Assembly (NCBI RefSeq): GCF_934632265.1
Contig: NZ_CAKTYH010000025.1
Location: forward strand, 1 to 19,533
Reading direction: 5' to 3'
DNA length: 19,533 nt
Source: an uncultured Senegalimassilia sp.
GTDB lineage: Bacteria; Actinomycetota; Coriobacteriia; Coriobacteriales; Eggerthellaceae
This document shows positions 1-8,660 of this stretch, in pieces. Position numbers and translations under genes: made by a program. Every line of letters begins with the position of its first letter. Position 1 is the stretch's first letter. The notes below the pieces were generated by a model. It was not told where the DNA came from, did no database searches, and saw only the letters and a program-made list of their open reading frames with translations.

Positions 1-43
1 CTGCCAACCGCATACCCGGCCCCTCGGGCTGCCCAGCCATCAT
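1..43 (-). CDS. 5' end of the next gene, probably DprA (partial)
   Basis: Only the first codons lie in the window. An ATG at 43-41 overlaps the TGA stop of comM (42-40) in an ATGA arrangement, the same junction seen between yraN and comM. A second in-frame ATG at 40-38 is an equally possible start. A purine-rich GAAGGGGG lies just upstream inside the end of comM and can serve as ribosome binding site. The visible residues (MMAGQPEGPGMRLA) do not identify a family. The DprA guess (single-strand DNA-binding RecA loader in natural transformation) rests only on the common yraN-comM-dprA gene order. Confidence 0.45.
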   Translation of the reverse strand, partial: MMAGQPEGPGMRLA

Positions 44-1530
44 GCACCCCCTTCGCGCAACCGGAAGCCGACCGCTTCGCACAGATGATCGCGTCCCACC
101 CGGGGCACCTGCTCCATATCGGCAATGGTCCTTGCCAGCGCCAACGTGCGCATGATGGCGCGCCCGCTCATCGACCCCGAAGCCGCAAGCTTTTCCAGAA
201 AGCCGCGATCGGCTTCGCTCATAGCGCACGACCCGACCAACACCTCGGCCTGACGTGCACGCTCATCCAACCCCGTGGTGCTGCGGCGCCACGATGCGTA
301 TTCCCGAGCCGCAAGCACCCCTTCGCGAAGCTTCGCTGACGAGGTCCCCTTTCCCGTTGAGAGCACCTGGCCCGGCGGGATGCGGGCGACATCGATATGC
401 ACGTCGATGCGGTCCATAAGCGGACCGCCCACTCGTCCCTGATACTGATGCACTTGGCGCTGGGAACAAGTGCAAGAACGCTCGGAGTCGCCGAAGAAGC
501 CGCAGGGACACGGATTCGCCGCCGCTACCAGCATGAAGCGCGCAGGGAATCGCACGCTACCGTCGGCGCGCGTGACCACCACCTCCCCGGATTCCATAGG
601 CTGACGGATGCCCTGCAGCACCGAAGGCGCGAACTCGGGCAGCTCGTCCAAGAACAGCACCCCGTTATGCGCCAACGAGATGGCACCCGGGCGCGGAGGC
701 GAGCCTCCGCCCACCAAGCCTGCCAAGGTCGCGCAATGATGAGGCGCATGAAACGGCCTGATACCGGCCAAAAGCGGGGCGGCATCATGACCGGCAACGG
801 AATGGATGACCGCCGCTTCAAGCGCCTCCGAACGTGATAAGGGAGCCAAGATAGAAGGCAGGCGCGACGCCAGCATGGTCTTACCGGAGCCGGGAGGCCC
901 CATCATGAGCAAGCCATGCCCGCCGGCAGCGGCTATCTGAAAAGCACGCTTCGCCATGTCATGGCCTGCGATGTCGCGAAAGTCAAGCTCCTCGGGCTTT
1001 TCGGGCGCCAAGGCGCCCCCGAGTTCGACGAACTCTCCACGGCGCAACTGTCCAAGCGACTCGATCACCCGTCGACTGATGCCCTCTATCCGCCCAGCTC
1101 CATCCTCTGCCGCGCTCACAAGGGCCAGACCCTGCTTCTGGGCGCACAAGGCATACGCCAGCAAGCCGGCTACCGGCCGCACGGCCCCTTCCAAGGACAG
1201 CTCCCCTGCAAACAGCACGCCATCGAGCATGGCGGGATTCACTTGGCCCGTGGCGCACAACAAGCCTACGGCTATGGGAAGGTCGAACCCCGAACCGGTT
1301 TTCCGCAACGCGCTCGGTGCAAGGTTCACCACCACTTTGCTGCTCGGCATGCTAAATCCGCAGGCTCGCAACGCAGCGCGCACGCGCTCCCGCGATTCCT
1401 GTACCGAAGCATCGGCCATTCCCACGACCGAAAAGCCCGGCATCCCATTGCTCACGCACACCTCGACTTCAACGGGAACCGCCTGCACGCCGCGCAACGT
1501 CGCGGCGTGCACCACGCACGACGCGCTCAT
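40..1530 (-). CDS. comM: YifB/ComM family Mg-chelatase-like AAA+ ATPase
   Basis: A 496-residue protein, close to the usual ~500 for the family. The N-terminal ~170 residues form the Lon-protease-like S5 fold domain typical of YifB/ComM (PGFSVVGMAD, around 31-40). The AAA+ magnesium-chelatase-like module follows, with Walker A GPPGSGKT at 211-218, Walker B VLFLDE at 291-296, and a cysteine cluster CPCG...CTC at 341-355 characteristic of the family. In naturally transformable bacteria ComM is a hexameric helicase that promotes branch migration during recombination of imported DNA; in others its role is unclear. The ATG at 1530-1528 overlaps the yraN stop by ATGA, with GGAG about 10 nt upstream. 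Its own stop overlaps the next gene, so it sits mid-operon. Nothing looks truncated. Confidence 0.93.
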   Translation of the reverse strand: MSASCVVHAATLRGVQAVPVEVEVCVSNGMPGFSVVGMADASVQESRERVRAALRACGFSMPSSKVVVNLAPSALRKTGSGFDLPIAVGLLCATGQVNPAMLDGVLFAGELSLEGAVRPVAGLLAYALCAQKQGLALVSAAEDGAGRIEGISRRVIESLGQLRRGEFVELGGALAPEKPEELDFRDIAGHDMAKRAFQIAAAGGHGLLMMGPPGSGKTMLASRLPSILAPLSRSEALEAAVIHSVAGHDAAPLLAGIRPFHAPHHCATLAGLVGGGSPPRPGAISLAHNGVLFLDELPEFAPSVLQGIRQPMESGEVVVTRADGSVRFPARFMLVAAANPCPCGFFGDSERSCTCSQRQVHQYQGRVGGPLMDRIDVHIDVARIPPGQVLSTGKGTSSAKLREGVLAAREYASWRRSTTGLDERARQAEVLVGSCAMSEADRGFLEKLAASGSMSGRAIMRTLALARTIADMEQVPRVGRDHLCEAVGFRLREGGA

Positions 1531-2009
1531 AGCGACTCGGCTCCAAAGGCGTTGATGTAATGGCGGATGGTGGCGTGCGCGTTATCGGTGACGACCAGGG
1601 ACATGACGTCGAATCGTATCTGCAGGTCGCGCACGTCGTATCTGCTAGTGAAAAGCTCGGCGATTTTCAGGTACTTCTGGCGCTTTTTGCTGTCGACCGC
1701 CTCGCTCGGAAAACCTTTCTCGGTGCTCGATCGCGTTTTCACCTCTGCGAACACCAAGATATCGTCGTCACGTGCGATGATATCGGCCTCGCCGGCCTGG
1801 CATGTCCAATTGCGCGCGATGATCTCGTAGCCGCGCGACACCAGATAACGCGCCGCAACGTCCTCCCCCAAGCGGCCAAGCCGCTTATTGTGCAGATTAG
1901 GTTGGCTGCCTGCGCTCTCGGCGTCGTTGGAAGTCTGGTTAGGACTTTGTTCGTCTTGTCGATCATCTCGATGATCGTCTCGTTGCTCGTCTTGGCGTGA
2001 TTCGGCCAT
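1527..2009 (-). CDS. yraN: YraN / UPF0102 family putative endonuclease
   Basis: 160 residues. The conserved core starts near residue 42 (RLGRLGEDVAARYL) and carries the restriction-endonuclease-like elements GEADIIARD (73-81) and FAEVKTR (87-93). These match the E...D...ExK arrangement of the UPF0102 group, which is distantly related to Holliday-junction resolvases. The biochemical role is not established. Residues 1-40 are a low-complexity, charged extension rich in D, R, Q, N and S that most family members (~115-130 aa) lack. AAAGGAG sits 6 nt before the ATG and supports this start. The gene overlaps comM by ATGA, and rnhB lies upstream after a 273-bp gap, giving the familiar rnhB-yraN-comM order. 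Confidence 0.88.
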   Translation of the reverse strand: MAESRQDEQRDDHRDDRQDEQSPNQTSNDAESAGSQPNLHNKRLGRLGEDVAARYLVSRGYEIIARNWTCQAGEADIIARDDDILVFAEVKTRSSTEKGFPSEAVDSKKRQKYLKIAELFTSRYDVRDLQIRFDVMSLVVTDNAHATIRHYINAFGAESL

Positions 2010-2094
2010 AGCATGCTCCTTTCCTCGCTATGACCTACCTTAACGACGCCATCTTGCGCAACCCTTGTGCGAACCTTGCAGATAACACCACGTA

Positions 2095-2131
2095 AGCTTG
2101 CGGAGCCAGGAAGGATAAGCCTTCGCAAGCT
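2095..2131 (-). other. Bulged hairpin in the rnhB-yraN gap
   Basis: Arms AGCTTGC/GCAAGCT (7 bp) enclose a second GAAGG/CCTTC stem (5 bp), with an 8-nt one-sided bulge and a 5-nt loop. It lies about 85 nt upstream of the yraN start, so it could be a leader structure or a processing site in an rnhB-yraN transcript. No U-tract follows on either strand, so it is not a standard terminator. The rest of the 2010-2282 gap holds no convincing gene. Confidence 0.25.
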
Positions 2132-2282
2132 GCATCTAATCACACCGAATCAGGCAGCATGCACGCAACGGCGCCACCTTCGCCAAAGGCTTGCAGATAG
2201 AGCAAAGCATGCCAACCATTAAGAATAACGCTCACCGCCGTCCGACCACGCACGTAATTCCTAGGCACTGCGCAGACACCGA

Positions 2283-3062
2283 TTAAAACAGGCTTTCCTG
2301 CGTAAATGCATGGCAAAAGGATGCCCGATGAATCGGGCACAGCCCATGGTCTTTAATGGCCTGGATATGGGCGGCGCTTGCGTACCCCTTATTGGACGAA
2401 AAGTCGTACTCGGGATACTGCCGGGCATATTCGCACATGAGCGCATCGCGCTCGACCTTCGCCACAATGGAAGCAGCGGCGATGGAGGCGCACTTCCCAT
2501 CGCCTTTCACCACGTTCACCTCACGCGGGTCCATATGCAGCGGGTTGCCATCAAGCAGCACCGTGTCGAGCTTCACGCCCGTCGACTCCACTTCCGCAAG
2601 GGCGGCCCGAAAGGCACGCAGCAGCGACGCCGTCATCCCGTTTGAATCGATATCTTCAGGTGAGACGTACTGAACGGTCCAGGCAAGCGCGACCTCCTTG
2701 ATATGATGCGCTATCGCCTCGCGAGATTCCGCTTTCACTTGCTTAGAATCGTTGAGCCCTGGGATATGCGGCTGATCTGGCAGCACTACGGCGCCAACCG
2801 CCAAGGGGCCCGCCAACGGGCCGCGGCCAACCTCGTCAAGGCCGACCACGATACCGCCGCTCGCGATTTCGTTTTGGAAGGCATACATCCCCTCCAGGCG
2901 CGCCGACTCCTGGGCCTCGGCAGTAAGACGTCTTCGCGCCGACTCGACCGCCGAACGCACGCCCTTGCGCGTATCCGCGACCAACGACCGCTCGAGAACG
3001 GCGAACTCGGCAGCATCGGCAGCTTGCAGCTTGGATTTGATCTCAGCAACCGTTGGACCCAT
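2283..3062 (-). CDS. rnhB: Ribonuclease HII
   Basis: RNase HII cleaves the RNA strand of RNA-DNA hybrids and starts removal of single ribonucleotides misincorporated in DNA. From the ATG at 3062 the protein has 259 residues. An N-terminal extension of ~70 residues, like that of the longer Bacillus-type enzymes, precedes the catalytic core. The signature GLDEVGRGPLAGP carries the catalytic D76-E77 pair. Further conserved acidic positions are LLDG (D171), KGD (D188) and KVERD (D206). The frame stays open to an ATG at 3086, but AGGAGGGG lies directly before the ATG at 3062, so I choose the shorter form. It follows rplS after a terminator and precedes yraN-comM. Confidence 0.93.
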   Translation of the reverse strand: MGPTVAEIKSKLQAADAAEFAVLERSLVADTRKGVRSAVESARRRLTAEAQESARLEGMYAFQNEIASGGIVVGLDEVGRGPLAGPLAVGAVVLPDQPHIPGLNDSKQVKAESREAIAHHIKEVALAWTVQYVSPEDIDSNGMTASLLRAFRAALAEVESTGVKLDTVLLDGNPLHMDPREVNVVKGDGKCASIAAASIVAKVERDALMCEYARQYPEYDFSSNKGYASAAHIQAIKDHGLCPIHRASFCHAFTQESLF

Positions 3063-3348
3063 GGTTTCCCCTCCTGTATGACGCACATAAACGAGGCATC
3101 CCGCACTTCTGACTCGGAAGCGGTTTACCTCAAAATAGCATTCGAAAACGAGCCATTAAAATCCAGCGCAACCGGTTATCGATTCTGAAAACGATAGCCC
3201 CTCAAACCATCCGGCCTCGCTTGAACTAGCACAGACGCTAAACGAAGGCCGAAACACGATCTCTCGAACCAGTACGTTTCAGCCGATATAGCTGGATCAG
3301 ATGGCGAAGGCGAAACAATGGAGCGCCTTCTCAGATCACGTTCTCGAA
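3063..3348. other. Gene-free stretch upstream of rnhB
   Basis: About 285 bp between the rnhB start and the rplS terminator. Short open frames are present, but none has a good ribosome binding site or recognisable residues. The left end carries the rnhB Shine-Dalgarno. A promoter for rnhB is expected here because the rplS terminator would block read-through, but I could not pick a convincing -35/-10 pair. Confidence 0.5.
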
Positions 3349-3387
3349 TCAAAAAGAACCCCTCCTCCAATCGGACGAGGGGTTCTT
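3349..3387 (-). terminator. Rho-independent terminator of rplS
   Basis: On the minus strand an 11-bp perfect stem (AAGAACCCCTC / GAGGGGTTCTT) with a 12-nt loop is followed directly by a T-run. It lies about 25 nt past the rplS stop. This is one of the cleanest intrinsic terminators in the window. Confidence 0.9.
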
Positions 3388-3412
3388 GAAGTCACATATG
3401 CCGAATGCCGGC

Positions 3413-3760
3413 TTAGCGGAAGGACTTCTCCTTGATCTTGGCAGCCTTGCCCACCTTGTCGCGGAGGTAGTACAGCTTGGCGCGACGGACGTCGCCCTTA
3501 CGGGTGACCTCGATCTTGTCGATCTTCGGGGAATGCACCGGGAAGGTACGCTCAACGCCGATGGAGAAGCTGATCTTGCGGACGGTGAACGTCTCGCGGA
3601 CGCCATGGCCGTGACGACGGATCACGTCGCCCTGGAACACCTGGATACGCTCACGGTTACCCTCGGTGATGCGGTAGTGAACCTTGACGTTGTCGCCAAC
3701 GTGGAATTCGGGAAGATCGGACTTGATCTGCTGCTGCTCGATTGCGCGAATGATATCCAT
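3413..3760 (-). CDS. rplS: 50S ribosomal protein L19
   Basis: 115 residues, the normal length for L19, a large-subunit protein at the interface with the 30S subunit. Recognisable family stretches are [20 protein letters not shown] near the N-terminus, [11 protein letters not shown] in the middle, and the basic C-terminal segment [30 protein letters not shown] lies about 6 nt before the ATG. The gene has its own promoter (3820-3848) and a strong terminator (3349-3387), so it appears monocistronic. It lies downstream of valS and upstream of rnhB. trmD, its usual partner in other bacteria, is not next to it here. Codon use is strongly C/G-ending, as expected for a highly expressed gene. Confidence 0.97.
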   Translation of the reverse strand: MDIIRAIEQQQIKSDLPEFHVGDNVKVHYRITEGNRERIQVFQGDVIRRHGHGVRETFTVRKISFSIGVERTFPVHSPKIDKIEVTRKGDVRRAKLYYLRDKVGKAAKIKEKSFR

Positions 3761-3784
3761 TGCCTGTTCCTTCTTATATGTTCA

Positions 3785-3807
3785 GTAAAACCTTTACTTG
3801 TCACAAG
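3785..3807 (-). promoter_or_regulatory. Paired hairpins in the rplS 5' leader
   Basis: The ~50-nt leader predicted between the rplS promoter and its ribosome binding site contains two abutting small hairpins: CTTG-TGA-CAAG (3797-3807) and GTAAA-GGT-TTTAC (3785-3797). L19 leaders that bind the protein for autoregulation are known in Bacillota. A similar role here is inference only, and stems this short can arise by chance. Confidence 0.3.
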
Positions 3808-3819
3808 ACACGATTTGAC

Positions 3820-3848
3820 AGTATACCGCCATTGCCGCCATCGTGCAA
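3820..3848 (-). promoter_or_regulatory. Sigma-70-type promoter of rplS
   Basis: On the minus strand TTGCAC (-35, 3843-3848) and TATACT (-10, 3820-3825) are separated by exactly 17 bp. The predicted start of transcription is near 3813, leaving a leader of about 50 nt before rplS. The -35 begins only about 12 bp past the hairpin at the end of valS. Confidence 0.7.
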
Positions 3849-3860
3849 GTTTTTTGGTCC

Positions 3861-3888
3861 GCTAGCTGCGAATTCCTTCACAACTAGC
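3861..3888 (-). terminator. Hairpin overlapping the valS stop codon
   Basis: On the minus strand a continuous 12-bp stem (GCTAGTTGTGAA with TTCGCAGCTAGC, including two G-T wobbles) is capped by a GGAA tetraloop of the GNRA type. The valS stop TAG lies in the 5' arm. The stem is followed by GGACC and an A-run, not a U-run, so it may stabilise the 3' end or pause polymerase rather than terminate intrinsically. Confidence 0.45.
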
Positions 3889-6559
3889 CGAGCTCGGCCA
3901 GCTGAGCCTCGACACGGGCCAGCTGATCTTCAATCTCTGCAAGCTTGGCGCGATCCTTCTCCACGATCTCGGGAGCCGCCTTGGCCAAAAAGCCCGGATT
4001 GGACAGCTTCTTGGAGAACTTGGCCGCATCGCCCGCCAGCTTCTTCTGCTCCTTGGCGAGACGAGTGCGCTCAGCATCGAAATCGACCATGCCGGTGAGC
4101 ACGCTGTACACCTCGGCGCCCTCAACGACCACGGCAGCGCTTTCGGCCGGCTTCGCCGCACCGGCGGCAACCGTGAGCTCGGATACGCGAGCCATAGCTT
4201 CGATTTGAGCGGAAAGCTCCTCGAGCACGGCCACGTTCTCGGGCTGAGCGTTCACCACGACCGCAAGCTCCTGCTTGGGGCTGATGCCGTAACGGGCGCG
4301 CGTGGAGCGGACAGCGCCCACGACGCCGCACAGCATGCCGACCGCACGCTCGGCATCGGGATCGATCCAAGAGGCAAGCGTCTCAGGCTCGGGCCAGGCC
4401 GCAACCATGAGCGCATCCTTCTCACCCTCGGCCTTGGGCAGGTGCTCCCAAATGGCCTCGGTCACGAACGGCGTTGCCGGATGCAGCAGGCGAAGCGCGT
4501 TGTCCAGCACGAACACCAGGTTGCGCTGCGTCTGCAGGCGCTCCTCGCCTTCGGCGCGCAGGCTTGCCTTGGTGAACTCGATGTACCAGTCGCAGAACTC
4601 GTTCCAGAAGAAGTTGTGCAGCTCGCGCGCGACCTCGCCGAACTGGTAGGCGGACAGGCCCTCCGTGACCACCTTGGAAAGGCGGGCAAGACGGCTGAAG
4701 ATCCACGCATCGGCCTGGGTACGGGCAACAGGCTTGCCGGGCGTGAAGCCCTCCAGGTTGCCGAGCACGAAGCGGCTGGCGTTCCAGATCTTCGTGACGA
4801 ACGAACGCGCCTGCTCGGTACGCGGGCTATCGATGAGCTCGCGGGTCTTCTTGTCGATGTTGGCATCGAAGCGGACGTCCTGGTTGTTGGTGACCAGCGT
4901 GAGCAGGTTGAAGCGCATGGCATCTGCGCCGTACTTCTCGATAAGGTCCATGGGGTTTACGCCGTTACCCTTGGATTTGGACATGCGCGTGCCGTCCTTG
5001 GCCAAAATGGTGGCGTAGATGACCACGTCATGGAACGGGATCTCATCGAGGAAGTACGTGGAAGCCATGATCATGCGCGCAACCCACAGCGCGATGATGT
5101 CGCGAGCGGTGAACAACGCCGCCGTGGGATGGTGCCCCTGCAACAGCTCGGTGTTGTCGGGCCAACCCTGGGTAGCGAAGGTCCAAAGCTGGCTGGAGAA
5201 CCAGGTGTCCAGAACATCCTCGTCCTGGCGCACGTGATGGCCGCCGCACTTCGGGCATACATCGACATCCTCCATGAGCGCATCTTCCCAGCCGCAATCC
5301 TCGCAGTAGAACACGGGGATGCGATGGCCCCACCACAGCTGGCGCGAGATGCACCAGTCCCTAAGGTTCTCCATCCAAGTGAGGTAGGACTGCGTCCAGC
5401 GCTCGGGGTGGAACTTGATGTTACCGGAGGTGACGGCCTCGGTGGCCGGGCCCTTCAGCTTGTCGACAGCAACGAACCACTGCTCGGACAGCCACGGCTC
5501 CAACGCGGAGTCGCAACGGTAGCAATGCATGACCGAGTGATGATGGTCCTCAACGTGATCGAGCAGGCCATGCTCCTCGAACCACGCCACCACGGCCTCG
5601 CGGCACTCTTCGCGGCTCATGCCGGTGAACTGGCCGTAGCCTTCCACGACGTGCGCCGTCTCGTCGAAGATGTTGATCTTCTCCAAGCCATGACGCTCGC
5701 CCATGGCAAAGTCGTTGGGGTCATGGGCGGGCGTGACCTTCACGAAGCCGGAGCCAAAGCCCGCATCAACGTAGAAATCGGAGAAGATGGGGATCTCGCG
5801 GTCCATGATAGGCAGCATAACCTTCGCGCCCACGAACTTATCCTTGTCGTGGTCTTTCGGAGATACCGCAACGCCCGTGTCGCCCAGCATGGTTTCCGGA
5901 CGGGTGGTTGCAACCACGATGTAGTCCTGCCCGTCGATGGGTTCCACCAACGGGTAGCGCAGATGCCACAGATGGCCGTCTTCCTCTTTGTACTCGGCCT
6001 CGTCATCGGCGATGGCCGTGGTGCAATGCGGGCACCAGTTGACGATACGCTTGCCGCGATAGATCAGATCATCGTGATACCAATCGCAGAACACCTTGCG
6101 CACGCCCTTGGCGTAATCCTCGTCCATGGTGAAATGAGGATCGGAGAAATCCACGGAGCAGCCCATGCGCTTGACCTGCTCCACGATGAACCCGCCGTAT
6201 TCGTTGGTCCAGTCCCAGCAAGCATCGATGAACTTCTCGCGGCCGATCTCGCGACGCGAGATGCCCTCGGCGGCAAGCTTCTTGTCCACCTTGGTCTGCG
6301 TGGCGATGCCCGCATGGTCGGTTCCCAAGATCCAGCGCGTAGAACGACCGCGCATGCGGTTGAAGCGGACGAACGTGTCCTGAATGGTGTCATCCATCGC
6401 GTGGCCCATATGCAGCTTGCCCGTGACGTTGGGCGGCGGGATGGTCACCGTGCAATCGCCGACACCGGCGCTGCGGCGGTAGTAGTCGCCTTCAAGCCAC
6501 TTGTCCAGCATGCGCTGCTCAACGGCGGCGGTATCGTAGGTTTTCGGCATTTCTTCCAT
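3884..6559 (-). CDS. valS: Valyl-tRNA synthetase
   Basis: Class I synthetase that charges tRNA-Val, 891 residues, the usual size. PPPNVTGKLHMGHA (41-54) is the HIGH region and RMSKS (525-529) the KMSKS loop. The CP1 editing domain, which removes mischarged threonine, shows TTRPETMLGDT (218-228) and TPAHDPND (276-283). Cysteine pairs C176/C179, C346/C349, C419/C422 and C435/C438 suggest zinc sites. The last ~65 residues are a charged coiled coil, the tRNA-binding arm typical of ValRS. The start at 6559 is one base past the clpX stop, which argues for co-transcription. An in-frame ATG at 6550 (MPKTYD) is an alternative. No T-box leader precedes it, consistent with operon transcription from upstream. 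Confidence 0.97.
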   Translation of the reverse strand: MEEMPKTYDTAAVEQRMLDKWLEGDYYRRSAGVGDCTVTIPPPNVTGKLHMGHAMDDTIQDTFVRFNRMRGRSTRWILGTDHAGIATQTKVDKKLAAEGISRREIGREKFIDACWDWTNEYGGFIVEQVKRMGCSVDFSDPHFTMDEDYAKGVRKVFCDWYHDDLIYRGKRIVNWCPHCTTAIADDEAEYKEEDGHLWHLRYPLVEPIDGQDYIVVATTRPETMLGDTGVAVSPKDHDKDKFVGAKVMLPIMDREIPIFSDFYVDAGFGSGFVKVTPAHDPNDFAMGERHGLEKINIFDETAHVVEGYGQFTGMSREECREAVVAWFEEHGLLDHVEDHHHSVMHCYRCDSALEPWLSEQWFVAVDKLKGPATEAVTSGNIKFHPERWTQSYLTWMENLRDWCISRQLWWGHRIPVFYCEDCGWEDALMEDVDVCPKCGGHHVRQDEDVLDTWFSSQLWTFATQGWPDNTELLQGHHPTAALFTARDIIALWVARMIMASTYFLDEIPFHDVVIYATILAKDGTRMSKSKGNGVNPMDLIEKYGADAMRFNLLTLVTNNQDVRFDANIDKKTRELIDSPRTEQARSFVTKIWNASRFVLGNLEGFTPGKPVARTQADAWIFSRLARLSKVVTEGLSAYQFGEVARELHNFFWNEFCDWYIEFTKASLRAEGEERLQTQRNLVFVLDNALRLLHPATPFVTEAIWEHLPKAEGEKDALMVAAWPEPETLASWIDPDAERAVGMLCGVVGAVRSTRARYGISPKQELAVVVNAQPENVAVLEELSAQIEAMARVSELTVAAGAAKPAESAAVVVEGAEVYSVLTGMVDFDAERTRLAKEQKKLAGDAAKFSKKLSNPGFLAKAAPEIVEKDRAKLAEIEDQLARVEAQLAELG

Positions 6560-6560
6560 G

Positions 6561-7913
6561 TTAGACGCTCATCTCCGGTTGCTCGGGAACAGAGTCGATC
6601 ACCGGGGTGGTCTCCCCCGTGATATCGGTGGCGCGAACCACCACCTTCGAAGCACCTTCGTGCTCCGGCAGGTCATACATAACGTTTTGCAACACGCGCT
6701 CGCAGATGCTGCGAAGGCCGCGTGCGCCGGTTCCGTGCTCCAAAGCCTCTCGCGCGATGGCACGGAGGGACTCGTCGGTAAACGTCAGCTCGGATTCCTC
6801 GAATTCGAACATGCGCTTGTACTGCTTGACCAGCGCGTTCTTCGGCTCGGTCAGGATGCGCACCAGATCATCCTCCGAAAGCTCGGACAAGCTGGTGACG
6901 ACGGGGATGCGGCCGACGAACTCGGGGATCATGCCGAACTTGTTCAAGTCCTCGGGCAGGACCTGCGCCAGCAATGCGGCATCGGCATGCTTTTTCGACT
7001 CGGGCATATCGGCATTGAAGCCAAGGCCCGACTTGCCGACGCGCTCGGCGATGATGTCGGCCAAGCCCACGAACGCACCGCCCAAGATGAACAGGATATT
7101 GGTGGTGTCGATATGTATAAGCTCCTGCTGAGGATGCTTGCGACCGCCCTGAGGCGGCACCGAGGCCTCGGTGCCCTCCACGATCTTGAGCAATGCCTGC
7201 TGCACGCCCTCGCCCGAAACATCGCGCGTGATGGAAAGGTTCTCGGCCTTGCGGGCCACCTTGTCGATCTCGTCGATGTAGATGATGCCGATCTCGGCAC
7301 GCTCGATGTTGAAATCGGCAGCCGTGATGAGCTTGAGCAGGATATTCTCCACGTCCTCGCCGACGTAACCGGCCTCGGTGAGGGTGGTTGCATCCGCGAT
7401 GGCGAAGGGAACCTGCAGCGTGCGGGCAAGCGTTTGGGCAAGAAGCGTCTTGCCGGAACCCGTCGGCCCCAACAGCATGATGTTGGATTTGGCAAGCTCG
7501 ACGTCGCCTTCCTTGGCCTGCTCGCCAAGGCTGATGCGTTTGTAATGGTTGTACACCGCCACGGACAGAGCGCGCTTAGCCGCCTCCTGCCCCACCACAT
7601 GCTCGGAGAGCTCGGCATACAGCTCATGAGGCGTGGGCAGCTGCGAGAGCACGAGCTCGGGACTCGGCGAGCCCGTCTGCTCCATATGAGCCTCGACCAC
7701 CCTATCGTTGCCTGCCTCGCCCATAGCGGGCACCTGCAGGCCCAGATCGCGCATCATGGCATCGGCGCATACGGAGATGCACTCATCGCAAATGTAGATG
7801 CCGTTCGGGCCCGAGATCATGGCCGCAACCTGGTGCGGATGCTTGCCGCAGAATGCGCACACGATGTCCTTGGGGTCCTTGCCCGCGTATTGATCGTCGT
7901 GTCTATCGTTCAT
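6561..7913 (-). CDS. clpX: ATP-dependent Clp protease ATP-binding subunit ClpX
   Basis: Hexameric AAA+ unfoldase that selects substrates and threads them into ClpP. 450 residues. The N-terminal zinc-binding domain has C19, C22, C42 and C45. Walker A GPTGSGKT is at 149-156, the pore loop GYVGED at 182-187 and Walker B IIYIDEID at 210-217. The ClpX-specific stretch [19 protein letters not shown] follows at 221-239. LGF at 297-299 corresponds to the loop that docks into ClpP. The gene begins 14 nt after the clpP stop; an AGGAA overlapping that stop may be its ribosome binding site. valS starts one base after its TAA. Residues 58-90 form a variable linker. Confidence 0.97.
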   Translation of the reverse strand: MNDRHDDQYAGKDPKDIVCAFCGKHPHQVAAMISGPNGIYICDECISVCADAMMRDLGLQVPAMGEAGNDRVVEAHMEQTGSPSPELVLSQLPTPHELYAELSEHVVGQEAAKRALSVAVYNHYKRISLGEQAKEGDVELAKSNIMLLGPTGSGKTLLAQTLARTLQVPFAIADATTLTEAGYVGEDVENILLKLITAADFNIERAEIGIIYIDEIDKVARKAENLSITRDVSGEGVQQALLKIVEGTEASVPPQGGRKHPQQELIHIDTTNILFILGGAFVGLADIIAERVGKSGLGFNADMPESKKHADAALLAQVLPEDLNKFGMIPEFVGRIPVVTSLSELSEDDLVRILTEPKNALVKQYKRMFEFEESELTFTDESLRAIAREALEHGTGARGLRSICERVLQNVMYDLPEHEGASKVVVRATDITGETTPVIDSVPEQPEMSV

Positions 7914-7927
7914 CGAGATTATCGTTC

Positions 7928-8548
7928 CTATTCGGATTTTGCCATTGCCGCACGGGACGTGACGATGCGGTCCACCAAGCCGTACTCAAGAGCCTGCTCG
8001 GCGGTCATGTAATTGTCGCGCTCGGTGTCGCGCTGAATGGTGTCCAGCGACTGACCGGTGTTGTCTGCCAGGATCTTGTTCAAACGCTGGCGGGTTTTCA
8101 GCATGAAATCGGCCACGATGGCGATCTCGGTCTGCTGGCCCTGAGCGCCGCCGGAAGGCTGATGGATGAGCACCATGGAGTTGGGAAGGCACAGACGCTT
8201 GCCCTTCGCGCCGTTGGACAGCAGCACAGCGGCCATGGAAGCGCATTCACCCAGGCAGATGGTAGAGACATCGCACTTGATGAAGTTCATGGTGTCAAGG
8301 ATGCCCAGGCCGGCGGTCACACTGCCGCCCGGGGAGTTGATGTAGAGGCTGATGTCCTTTTCGGGATCGGCCGATTCCAGATGAAGCAGCTGAGCCACCA
8401 CGGAGTTGGCCACCTGATCGTCGATCTGCTCGCCCAAGAAGATGATGCGCTCGTTGAGCAGGCGGGAATAGATGTCGTAGCTGCGCTCGCCACGCGGCGA
8501 CTGCTCCACAACGTAGGGGATCAGAGCAGAATGTGGGTTGAAACTCAT
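7928..8548 (-). CDS. clpP: ATP-dependent Clp protease proteolytic subunit ClpP
   Basis: Serine protease that forms the tetradecameric chamber for ClpX. From the ATG at 8548 it has 206 residues. The catalytic triad is S104 (in GECASMAA), H129 and D178; the S-H and H-D spacings (25 and 49) equal those of the E. coli enzyme. INSPGGSV (70-77) is the oxyanion-hole region. The frame is open upstream to a GTG at 8695, but those 49 residues are unlike any Clp[17 protein letters not shown] is the expected N-terminus, and GCGAGG lies about 7 nt before this ATG. A cysteine (C102) two residues before the catalytic serine, where alanine is common, is a small oddity. It lies between tig and clpX, as in many bacteria. 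Confidence 0.96.
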   Translation of the reverse strand: MSFNPHSALIPYVVEQSPRGERSYDIYSRLLNERIIFLGEQIDDQVANSVVAQLLHLESADPEKDISLYINSPGGSVTAGLGILDTMNFIKCDVSTICLGECASMAAVLLSNGAKGKRLCLPNSMVLIHQPSGGAQGQQTEIAIVADFMLKTRQRLNKILADNTGQSLDTIQRDTERDNYMTAEQALEYGLVDRIVTSRAAMAKSE

Positions 8549-8660
8549 GTAAGCCTCGCTTCTCTTGAAAAGCCGCCGCAGCGGCCAAAAGGTTTGATAG
8601 CTATAGTGCGGCAACATGGCCGCGCGCGCAAGCGCTGTGACGCATTCATGGAGTAACCAC

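Noticed and set aside
2140..2340. 66-codon minus-strand frame between rnhB and yraN
   Set aside because: It overlaps the end of rnhB in another frame, has no clear ribosome binding site and no recognisable features.
3176..3370. 64-codon minus-strand frame upstream of rnhB
   Set aside because: It starts inside the rplS terminator and shows no ribosome binding site or known residues.
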